Assembly (NCBI GenBank): GCA_034509425.1
Contig: JAVTVJ010000040.1
Span: 6,897,001 to 6,961,000, forward strand
DNA from: Eopsaltria australis
Lineage: Eukaryota; Chordata; Aves; Passeriformes; Petroicidae
DNA: 64,000 nt
Direction of reading: 5' to 3'
Of the stretch, positions 26,346 through 36,834 are shown piece by piece. A program made the translations under genes and the position numbers. Each line of letters opens with the position of its first letter. The stretch's first letter is position 1. The notes beneath the pieces were generated by a model. It saw only the letters and a list, made by a program, of their open reading frames with translations, was not told where the DNA came from and ran no database searches.

Positions 26346-26606
26346 CCTTGACACAAAAGGAAAGGGTATTAAAGATCTAAAGCGAGCCCAAAAGCGTGAA
26401 AGCTCCTTATAGGCTGCGAGATGTGGATGTGACTAAATTTTTAAATATTTTGAGTTGATGCTATTCATTTTGCCAATAGAGTAGAAAGAATTTTTGTTAC
26501 AGAAATGAGTGTATGTTCCACTTGAGTGAGATTTGGAAAAGGGAGGAAGTCCCTAAATATGTGCTTGGAATATTATAACTACCCTCTATTTACAACCATG
26601 CATCTG

Positions 26607-26644
<38 letters not shown>

Positions 26645-29600
26645 CTGACTTTTTTTTAGTAAAAAAGAAACCAACCCCCAGTCATTTAGCACACAGAGCA
26701 TTCAATTCCTGCTACTATTGCTGAATTCATTTAGGGCAATTGTGTTTATTTGTTTGTTAAACTTTAAATATTATAACACAGTAAAAAGGATTGGCAATTT
26801 TCAAATCCTATAGATGGTAAGCATGGAAAAGGTCCAGAATTCATTAGGTATATGCCATATCTCCTTTCAGGCTCTTTTATGCATGGATTATTGTTAAAGT
26901 AGTGTATTTTTAGCATGCCAATGGCTTCTCACAGCACATTACTACAACCATAATGGTTACACTATAGGCAGCAGAGCACAAAGCCTTTTCTTTTGTTCCT
27001 AATTTAGCAGATCTCAAACTCTTTTATTGTCTGATTTAAATTAAAACACAAACATTTCTATGGGAGACAACATCAGCAAGGTGTGTGATTTGGGGGTGAT
27101 GAAATAAAGGAAAAGCCAACCTACATCGTGGTGGTCAAAATAAACAGACTTTTCCATCATCTATGTTAGGGAAATTTTATGTATTCTAAGCCTCACATAA
27201 TCAGAGGGTCATATTCCAGTCTTGGTGAATGTTAATGAGAGTTATATAGGGATCAAGAATCATCATGTTCAAGATTACCTTTTTTTTTTTCAGTTACTCA
27301 AAAAACCAGGGAATGCTTATTTATTAATTTTATTTTTCATATTTTTATACATTTTGTTTTGAAAGAAAGTTTCTAAAGTGTTGGGATCATAATAACATGG
27401 GGGGGGGGTTCAAATACAAAAGAGTAAGTCTTAATCCTTCTCTTGATTTTGTATAGTCACCCAACTTGTTTTTCACATCATTATAGCCCCTCCTAGCCTT
27501 CACATCTGCTGTCTACCATTTTCATTGCTTATAAGCAGCAGGTGAATAGCCCAAATGAAAGATTTAACAAGCCCTCAGTGGAGCTGCTGCCCTGAAATTT
27601 CACTCCTCTACACAATGCTCTTTCCCTCTCTTTGTCTGAAATAAAAAGGGTTTTTCTCAGACCATTGTCTTGACTGTTGGCTAATATTGTCATCCTCTAT
27701 AAAGTTCTGTACATGGCTACTGAGCTGAAAGTGAGTACTGTTAAAATATTTTCATGCTATTTCCTCAAATTTGTAAGGCAGACAACTTAAATCATTGTCC
27801 CACCCCACTGTGATCAGAAACCTGCAGAAACTCGAGGTGCAAATATTAAGCCAGCAAGTTAAGTGCAATATGTGCACTTACAGTTCTTAAGTTTCCAAGT
27901 GCACAAAAAAATTAGGTGCCTAGTAGACCCATGAAAATGGAACATTTGATTTTTGAGCAGGTCTGATAAAATCCTGCAGCAAACAAAGTTTGAAAAGAAG
28001 TACGTCTGAAAAACCAAAAATGTGGGGAAACAAAATACACTTAGTTGTTCTCACCTAAGATTTAAATTTGTCTTCTTGTATTATTTTTCCTCTGTAAAAA
28101 TAATCAGACTTTCACTTCATTTCCAAATACATCTGCAAGCACAGCACAACATCTCATCTCCACAAGATCACCCAGCAAGGACTTGAGCAACTTCTCAAGC
28201 TGCATCTGCAATGAACTTGGTATTTCCTTTGCAGGTTTAACCAGAAAGACTACTAACAAGATAAACCTGTTACCTTTGAGGTGGATTGAGGTAAATAGAA
28301 AATCCAAACTCATTACAAAATTAACTGGGGTAGAATGTCATCAAAACGAAGCTTTTAATGGGCCTAAACTGAAGTTTGAAATTAAGAACTTGCAAATCTA
28401 AAGCCTAAACTTTAGATAGCGTCCGGTTTTATCCCAGGTTATCTGTATTATGGGACAGTGAGCTCTACCTTAAATAAGTTTAGGACTAAAATTAGGCTAA
28501 ATTTATCACTGCAAAGAATGAGAGAAGATGAAATAGCTGTCAGAATCACAACAGCAGTTGGAGGCACTCGGCATGGAAGCTGGGGCTCTTTAGGAGAACT
28601 GGGGATGTAGCCTCCTGCAAACAGATGAAGGTCATTTAGAGTGCCTTCAGGTGAAGTTTGTAAGTACTGGTCATAATATTTTCTTCATAATATTCAAAAA
28701 ATAAATGTTGACTTTAATTCGATAAGTACATACCCTTTTTCAGATTATCCAGGAACATCTAAAGCAAAGATCTGCCCCAGCTGTAGGGGTCATTTGTTCT
28801 CTGCTTCCTGAAAACCTGGCACATTTTGAGGAGAGAGGGGATGGAATTCTTGGCTTTATTTGTATTTATGAGCAAATTGAGGCATTCGCTGTGCTAAGCT
28901 AGAATCTGATGGCAGTAGGGGAGTTCTGTGGCAATACTGACAAGCTGCTGGTGCTTAGGGAACAAGGCAATGAAACTAAGCACCATACCCATTGCTTTAC
29001 AAATCTTACATGGAAGGATCCTTTAAACCATTGCATCTGAAAAGCTACTTTTTACACTCACTTTAGTATTCTTTCACACTGTCAGAATGGTGTCCACACA
29101 GAAAGCACTTTAGTATGGGTAAGGATGTGGCTGTGGTGCTAAGCAAGGGAAAATGGAAGAAAATGCTGTCTGTCTTTCATTATTTTACGTCCTATGGTCC
29201 TTGGCCTTTTCTATCAGGATTCTTGTAACATTTTTTCCCTCTTAACAGATGAAACGCCTGCACCTGTAAAACTCCCACAGGAGTCTGTCTCCTTGGCCAG
29301 TTACTTTTTCTCACCTTTCCCTGGGTAACTGGAGTGGAAAGCAGTCTTGCTTAGCCAGTGCTCAATGCCACAGCCGGGCTGTGGGAGGCCACAGTTCCTT
29401 GCTTTCCATCAGAGAGAGAAGAAATTTCAGCTTGCCAGTACCCAAGACACATTCAGGCACAACTGATTAAAAGTGGGCTGTGCAGCTTGGTCAATATCAA
29501 AGAGGAAGAGGAGTCCACAGAGAAGGGAGGGAGGGAAGGAGATGGAAATGAGAAACTGGACAGAAAAGGTGCTGATTTTAAACCCTCTTCCTCATAAACA

Positions 29601-30736
29601 CCATCACTTCTTGAGCCATGACATTTAGCCTTTTGGCCGGCTTTGCATTTGCTGCTTTTTCTGAAGGCTGCATTTTAAACTGAGCTTTTTAGTCAGATAC
29701 TTGCTAGAGTAGCATGTGGCAAGAGAGAGCTGAAAGTCACAACCTGCTCTTCACTGGCCACAAGCCATGGCAGGTGGCATGTGGTCAGTGGCAGGAGCTC
29801 ACGGCAGGGACTTGTGGCCAAGGCATCCAGCTCCTCAAGGAGGGGAGCAATGGCAGGCAGGAGGACCCTGGCACACCAGCTCTCAGTCACTCCAGCTATG
29901 AAAGAGATGGGGCAAAGAAAAGACAAATGACATTATTTCCATCTGTTGCAATACGGAAGCTTACACCATAGTAAATTAAGCAATCCACTTAATGTAACAG
30001 GGCATGCTGATAGAAACCTAACCAACCATTCTTACTCCAAACCTTCACCTGATGAAGCCAATATCAGTTTTGGGGCTTTAAGTTTCTGACAAAGTGAAAC
30101 AGAGTATTGTGCAAAAACATGTAGACCTTTCTGTTGTCAAAAATGGGACTTTCGTAGACATGGGGCGTATTAACCTGTGGTTCAGCAACAGTGACAGCTA
30201 CCAGTGTGCAAACTTAAAAAAATCAGAACCCTTCTAATCCAAAAGTGCTACTTCTTTACCTTGACGTATCTGAACATTAATTTTAAAGGCACAAACTAGG
30301 TAATAGGCATAAAGCATAAGCATAAACACAGTAATACCATGCTTACCAGTGTTTTTTTTAGACGTGATTAAAACAGCTGGTATCTATCACACAAAGGCAG
30401 TTGTATAATAGAGGCAGGAAACCTTAATCCTGTCTGTGAGGCCTTTAAAGTTTCCACTAGGATGAAGGGTGCTATAAAAATATTTTTAAGCCTGTAACTA
30501 GCAAAAATGACTTCATTATGATCTCATGTGCTGCCAGAGCACCAATTAAATTGACTTGATAATGTTATGATTAGGCAGTACTTTTCATCAGTTACAAAGC
30601 TCTTGATTGAAGAAGAGATTTGCAACATTGAAAGAAATGACCTTGTGATGTGGATTTTTATCAATGACTTTTTACCTTGCTGGTTTCCAATTACATGACA
30701 AATAAATAATAGTACTTGCAGCTTCTATTATACTTC
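26346..30736. other. Noncoding stretch with simple tracts
   Basis: Contains a (TA)n array at 26612-26642, a run of ten G residues at about 27399-27408 and short T runs. Open frames at 28104-28401, 29358-29597 and 29693-29971 overlap on opposite strands and show no domain. No gene is recognised. Confidence 0.6.
26612..26642. repeat. (TA)n dinucleotide array
   Basis: About 15 uninterrupted TA units, roughly 270 bp beyond the CpG island edge. Confidence 0.95.
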
Positions 30737-30972
30737 TGAGGATCCCAAAGTACTCTGCTGATTAATTAGCTTCACAAGAGCTGTGAGAGTTAGATACATG
30801 TTATCCCGTTCTTATTAACAATTCAGAATTCAAATGTGATATCTCTGCCCCATTCAAATAAATGGCAAAAATCCTCTTGACTTTAGTGGGGGTAGAATTT
30901 CACTCAGACAATTTAAGCAGTTTGACCAAGGTCAGAAAATATGTCTGCAATAGAGCTGGGACATCACTTCTT
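30737..30972 (-). repeat. MIR-like SINE relic split by a palindromic insert
   Basis: The left part (30737-30815) follows the reverse complement of MIR as I recall it: CCCAAAGTACTCTGCTGATT, then TAATTAGCTTCACAAGAG, then CTGTGAGAGTTAGATACATG and TTATCCC. The right part (30911-30960) resumes with TTAAGCAGTTTGACCAAGGT, then CTGCAATAGAGCTGGGAC. The expected middle section (GATGGGGAAACTGAGGCACA-like) is missing. In its place lies 30845-30906, which contains CCCCATTCAAATAAATGGC and GACTTTAGTGGGG, the arms of an old amniote palindromic repeat. The orientation of the SINE is minus. Confidence 0.6.
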
Positions 30973-32718
30973 TCTCACTATAAACTAACTCAGGTAAAAT
31001 GTACCCAAGGAACTATACTCTAACCTGCACTTGCATTGTCGAAAAGTCACCTTTAAAAGTCATAACATACCTCTATGAACTTAATTTTAAAAAATTAAAG
31101 CAAATTCGTTTATTTGGTGGAGAAAAAGAAAGCATATGTTCCACAAAACGTTCTTTCAAGTCCTTTTCAGTCTACCATACAGAAATTTGAGAATGCTTGC
31201 TTTTCAGTGTTTATATGAACATATACATTGAATAAATGTGTATTTGTATTAAATATGTTCTAATATTTGTCTCAGCAGGAATTCATAGAAGGAAATCAAT
31301 GCACAATACAGTAGTCTACTTGGAGTTTCTCAGCTCATGCTAAGGCAAATTCAAAATTAAGGAATTACATCATAAAGAGAAATTTAGAAAAAAGCATTTG
31401 TATTACTTGGTGCTCTAAAATGTGTACTTCATGGTTACAGTTCTTTTTCAGAGCTAATTGCTGTATAAGATACAGTGCAGTGGGTGTTCTACACACTGCA
31501 CTGCAGACTCCTTTGAAGACTTATAGAAAAGAAGGAGAGATAGACAATTTGGTTTTCACTTTTCAATTATGGAATAGAGTTGAGACAAAAAAAAAAATTC
31601 TTTCTGGACTCAGTTCAAAAAATGTGGTACCTAGAGCAGTGACAGCTGCACTTGCTCCTTGTTGTGCACCAGGCAGGCTGGTTCCCTGTCAGTGGAGAAA
31701 TGGAATCTGAACTACCTTCTTATATTTGGAAAGAACTGCGTCTTTCTTCTTCAAAAGATACTCCAAGGATCTTGCAGTGAATGTGAAATCAATCATCATT
31801 GATTATTAAATGTGAACAGAGTGGTGAAACGTAATTCCTGAACTGGTTCTTCTCTTACAGTGTTGGTGGAAGCACAGGAGACCCTGGAAAGGGAAAATGA
31901 ACTGGTGCAAGAGATGTATCTGTATGGAGAATGGGAAGGTGACACTTTGAGATAGTTATAGAGACATATGGGAGATAAGCCACTTTAAGGGAAAAAAAAA
32001 AAAAGAACTGAGGGATGTCCCTCAGTACTGACTGCACAGTCACCAGTGTCAGAAAAACCAAAGCTGAGGATTGCTAAAACAACTACAATTAAAGGCAATT
32101 AATTAGGTAGTATGAAGCAGAGCAGGTTAGTCTGCAGGGTACAATAAGCATTATGTGGGCAGACTAGCCCAACTAGGCCCTGCATGGGGATTACAAGATT
32201 TCTAATGCTATGACAATTCCACAATTAATCCATTCTTTTAAAACATCTTTACTCTTGCAATGTCTTTTTATTATAATAAATTTACATTATAAGTTTTGAA
32301 TTTTTTATATAATATGAATATATTATAATAAGTTATATTATAAAGGTACCTCTATTATACAACCATGTAATTTCATTTGACCAGGATGCAGTAAGTGCAG
32401 AAGTAGGGACAGGGAAAGAACTTTACAATCAACATTTAATCTGGCTGTCAGCTCAATAACAGAAAAAAAAATGAAGCAAGTTTTCACGGTATCCACAAAG
32501 GCTCTAGGCAATGTGAACCTTGGGTCTTAAATTAATGCTTAGAGACAAAGCAAAGCATAAGCCATTTTAAAGTTGTACACTAGTGGCTTTATTGGTTTTG
32601 ACCCATAAATGCCAAATTTCACATAAACTGTGGTGTAACATAAAAGCTTCTTTCAAGTCACCTTTTTCAGCTAGCTCAAAAGTCATGTACTGTTCTCCAC
32701 AGGATTTCAAATCCTGGA
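30973..32718. other. Noncoding stretch with one perfect hairpin
   Basis: CAGTGCAGTG (31473-31482) and CACTGCACTG (31494-31503) form a 10-bp perfect inverted repeat around an 11-nt loop. The stem does not extend outward. A very AT-rich block lies at about 32267-32345. The 31420-31710 open frame has no motif. Confidence 0.6.
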
Positions 32719-33755
32719 GTCATAGAGTGGATTGGATGGGACCTTAAAGATCATCTACTTCAAAACTCCCTGCACAGGCAGGGATGCCACTCACTAGATC
32801 AAGTTGCTCGAAGTACTGTCTAACATAGCCTTGAACCCTTCCAGGGATAGGGCATCCACAACTTCTCTGTGTAATCTCTTTCAGTGCCTCGCAACCCTAA
32901 GAGTAAATAATTTTTTCCTAACATATAATCTAAATCTCTCTTTCCATTTAAAACTTGTCCTATCACTATCTGCCCATGTAAAAAATTCTGCTCTCTCTTT
33001 TATAAACCCCCTTTAAGTACTAAAAGGCTGCAATGAAGTCTCCCTGGAAGAGACAGAAGATTCTTTTATCAGTACTGAACAAATCCAGCTCTCTCAGCCT
33101 GTCCTTACAGGAGAGATGCTCCTGACCTCCGACCATCTTTGTGGCCTCCTCCAGACCTGCTCTAACAGATTTGTGTGTTTCTTATGTGAGGATACCAGAG
33201 CTGGATGCAGCACTCCAGGTGGGGTCTCAAGAGGGCAAAGAAGAGCATCACCTCCGTTGCCCTGCTGGCCACCCCTCTTTTGATACAGCCCAGGACACAT
33301 GTTGGCTCCCTGCCCATGAGTGCACATTGCTGGCTCATGTACAGCTTTTCATCCACCACAACCCCCAAGGCCTTCTCTGCAGGGCTGCTCTCCATAAGTT
33401 CTTCTCCTAGTCTGTGCTCATGTCTGGGATTGCCCCAGACTGATCCAAGTGCAGCACCTTGCACTTGGACTTGTTGAACCCCACAAGGCTCTCATGGGCC
33501 CACTTCTCGAGTTTGTCCAGATCCCCCTGGATGGCATCCCATCCTTCAGGTGTGTCAACTGCACCACTCAGATTTGTGTCATCTGCAAATCTGCTGAGGT
33601 TGCACTTGATCTCACTCTCTCTGTCACTGATGAAGACATTAAAGACCACCAGTCCCAAGACAGAGCCCTGAGGGACACCACCCATTCCCAGTCTGGACAT
33701 AGAGCCATTGACCACAACTCTCTGTCTGTGTCCATCAATTCAGGTCCTAGGTAGA
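32719..33755 (-). mobile_element. CR1 LINE, 3' half of ORF2 plus 3' end
   Basis: About 1 kb of CR1 in reverse orientation. The 3' end is at about 32719 (TCATAGAGTGGATTGGATGG, then ACCTTAAAGATCATCTACTT). Proceeding right, the 3' UTR gives way to the end of ORF2 and then the reverse-transcriptase domain. Minus-strand reading shows VPQGSVLG followed by VFNVFISD at about 33630-33690, the catalytic FADD box at 33578-33589, then LEKWAHE and [11 protein letters not shown]. The later part (33162-33464) reads [20 protein letters not shown], then [13 protein letters not shown]. The two open parts are in different frames, so an indel lies near 33,440. The 5' part of ORF2, including the endonuclease, is absent. 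It is the best-preserved LINE copy here but still inactive. Confidence 0.95.
33162..33715 (-). pseudogene. CR1 ORF2 reverse-transcriptase remnant
   Basis: Two overlapping minus-strand frames (33407-33715 and 33162-33464) together cover the palm with FADD (33578-33589), the thumb and the C-terminal region of CR1 ORF2p. The enzyme would normally copy CR1 RNA at a nicked target site. This copy lacks the N-terminal endonuclease and the fingers domain, and it shifts frame near 33,440. The second frame extends to a stop near 33162. A full avian CR1 ORF2 is about 900 residues, so only about a fifth is present. Confidence 0.85.
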
Positions 33756-36577
33756 AAATCACTGCTCTTCACCATCCAAGCATTACTATTAGGCAAAACA
33801 AGTTCTCTGCAGTGTGACATTCCCCAAACCCACAGGCATTGTATTTTCGTGGGTTCTGGCATATTACCAAATTATTACAAGCAACGTAGACTGGTTATGC
33901 CACAAAAAACTACCTGTACACACAGGCAGGCATAAAATTGTTAGCATCCTTCAATTACATTCTTTTTTTATAGACATGAAAATGAAGACAAAATCTTGGA
34001 AGACTGCTGACAATTCACAATTAGACTTAGAGTAAGTGGAGATACTTTCATGACAGATATAAAAATGAAACAAAATCCCCACAGGATTTTCAGAAGTTTG
34101 TATTTATGTTCACAGAGCCTGGACAAATTCTGAACATATGCCTGTAGGAAGACATGTTACTACCTACTGGGATATTAGCAATAAGATTTATCGCCTCGTT
34201 CCAAAGACTCCCAGCAAGAAACTGCGTCCCACTGAGTTTGGCAAAAATAGATAAAAGGTTTGACCTCCAGTCTCTAATAACAGCAGTGGACACCAAACTA
34301 GATCATCTGGCTGGCAGGGTGAATTAGCTTGACCACTAAGTGGGTGTGATTAAAATCAGGGGTGGACAGACTTTCTAGTAGACAATAAGAGAAGAACAAC
34401 ATAGATCACTCCATTTCATGTGTCTTCTGGCATACCATGATTCACTTTTGGAGGAATATCTTGCAAGGCTGGACAAATAAATCATAAGATCTAGTTGTCT
34501 GCTAAGGCTGCAGCTGATGAAGGAAAAAACGGGTTGTGCATGATTCTATTAAGACCAAAAATGGCTACTTGATTTTTTTTTTTTTTTCCCACAGAAAACT
34601 TCTATGCTGCAAAACCCAGAAGATACTAAAAAAGAAGCAAGTAATCCACATGTGGCATATATATATATATAAAACTTTTTTTCCCCTGGATATTTCTGTC
34701 TCTTCTCCCTCCACCTGTACTCTTCTCCTTTATTGAATGCAAACTCCAAGAAGCTTAAATCAAATATACAAAGTCACTAAGTTCAAGCAGATTTGAAATT
34801 AGGTGAAGGAAGTTCACTCAAACTTACAGACTGTACTTTTGGCTTCAGCAATTCTGAAAACAAAGATAATCTATATCCATAGGGGAAGAACCTGAAGTAA
34901 CCCCTGAAATGTAGTTAGTCTTTTCAAATGCAATTGATTTTAATAAACCTCTCTTCAAATGTCCTTTGACTTCCTATTGGTTGATAGGTGGAATAGGGCA
35001 ATACATACAATAGAAATTATTATCTCAAATATTTTTATATTGGTATTCTTACAATCATCATTTAATTAATATTCAAGATTTGGCATCAAGATTATGGTTT
35101 ACGAAAATGCTAGGCTCTGGTAGGTTCATAAGAAATATTCTTTCTGTACTATTTGTTTTCTGTTAATTCTTACAGACCACCACTTCTTTTAACCATCTAC
35201 ATCCCAGCTCAGATGGTGTTTCTCTTTCTTTTCAGAAAATGATTACATCTTTTATTTGGCCAAAACACTCTGATAATCTGTTTTTTACTTCTAATATGAA
35301 TTTGGAGCATTGTCTGCATTTTTAAAGCTTCCAAAAATAGGCTAAAATGTGGTTTAAGTAAGGATCAAATGATAGATAACATTCATTCAAACAAATATAT
35401 GCAACTGGTGTTCCTATGCTTACCATTAACATAGCACTGCAAAGGACAATAAAATAAGCTGAAGCAGTCAAGAACTTAATACTGAAATAAATATACACAA
35501 GTTATAAACCTTGGCAGCTCATACAAATGCAAAGAAAATGCTAACAATTAAGATTTATAACGTGAGGCTTCATAATCCATCCAAATACTGAAAAATATTT
35601 TGCATATTTCATATTCTGATACTGAGTAATTTTAAGCTAAATCAATTTACATTGCAAAGAACATTTAGGAAAACCTCTTAATTTAAAGGTCCTCTCCCTA
35701 GAAAAACAGTAGCCCTTAACCATGTTGTTATTTCTCGCATATATGTGAATATACATGATGAAACTTCACCATAATTAGTAAAGAACTGCTTCTTTAGATG
35801 TGAAGAACTTTATTTTCTGAGTTATATCATGAATGGAGGACAAACAAAGGTATGGGAAAAATACAGGAAAAAGTGCATGGGTTGAAATAGGATGCAAAGA
35901 GAATGCATGAATGAAGGATGTGAGGAGGTGGAGAGAGGAAAGGGGAAAAGAATGTGTACAAGGTAGTATGAAGAGTTCAAAAAAACTTGCATAACATGAG
36001 GCACTAGAAAGAAGAAAGTCAAATCAAGAAATGGTGGGAAATTATGCTAGTGAAAAAACCATCCGGGGGTTATAGGAGAAGAAAAGGCCTTTGACCTCAC
36101 ATATCTGCCCTAAGTGTAACCTGCTTTTAATCACAGAAGAGAAATAAAAGCTGAACAAACCAATGATATTTATAAAATCCATAAATAGTTCTCTATGGAT
36201 ATAAGATGGATTTTTGGACAAAATAGATTTCATAAGTGAATACATACCTGTGTGTGAGCGCAAACTTACCAAACTCTGCTCTGGGATTTCAGGTGCAAAA
36301 ATTAGCTATCGAGGGTAAAGGAACTGAAATCTTATTTGTCCTCACAATTCTCTGTTGCCAAAGAGCCAGAACTTAAGTAGTTTACGCTGCAATTTTTGCA
36401 GCCCAAACTAAGCATGGACCAGCACTATTATATAAAATCAATATAGAAATGTCATCTGCAAAATCCCTGCCCACCCTGCCTATCCCTATAGCAGGTCATG
36501 TGCATGATAACAAAACAAACTGCAGCTGATTCTCACTGCTCCTGCAAGGGGGAGTATTTTTGCATCCAGGCCTTTAC
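33756..36577. other. Noncoding stretch
   Basis: Contains a short AT run (34657-34671) next to a run of about 14 T (34572-34585). The minus frame at 36042-36272 and the plus frame at 33814-34035 have no motif. No gene is recognised. Confidence 0.55.
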
Positions 36578-36834
36578 CCTTGCCCTTTTCATTGTTGTTG
36601 TTGTTGTTGTTGTCGTTAGTGCAAACAGCAGAGAGAATTCCTTCTGCTTTATCAAATGGTTCATTAACAACCAGTGCTGATGAGTTTCTAATGACATTGC
36701 CCCAGTTGTCTGCAGCCTTCCTTCGTTTCAGGCCTGGAGCAATAACAGTCACAAAAGTCTTAGGAGTTTCATCACCATCACCACCAGCAGAGACACACTG
36801 GCTGTAGTGACCAGAATCATCAGGCTGTGTTAAA
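36578..36834 (-). CDS. Candidate internal coding exon of an unidentified gene
   Basis: On the minus strand a textbook splice acceptor precedes this segment. A branch-point-like TTTTGACCA lies near 36870, then a pyrimidine-rich run (CTCCTTTTGTCCCTTCTCTT) ends in GCTAG at 36835-36839. The frame then runs about 85 codons without a stop and shows an RNY-like codon pattern, unlike its surroundings. Recognisable stretches are TQPDDSGHYSQCV, an acidic GGDGDE, TFVTVIAPGLKRRKAADNW, NVIRNSSALVVNEPFDKAEG and a run of Asn codons (36592-36613). A donor AAGG|GTAAAG lies at 36577-36572, giving a 257-nt exon entered after two codon bases and left after one. The frame itself continues to a stop at 36486, so a terminal exon is possible. 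The basic KRRK stretch would suit a nuclear or cytoplasmic protein. I cannot name the gene. Confidence 0.5.
36592..36613 (+). repeat. (TTG)n trinucleotide tract
   Basis: About seven TTG units on the plus strand, read as Asn codons on the minus strand inside the candidate exon. It may vary in length between individuals or species. Confidence 0.9.

Noticed and set aside
27780..27970. Possible further ancient repeat (TTAGGTGCCTAG and nearby words)
   Set aside because: Only one short phrase agrees. The order of the remaining words does not follow the recalled consensus.
33094..33754. Plus-strand frames of 70-101 codons over the 33 kb LINE
   Set aside because: They are antisense shadows of the CR1 reverse transcriptase.
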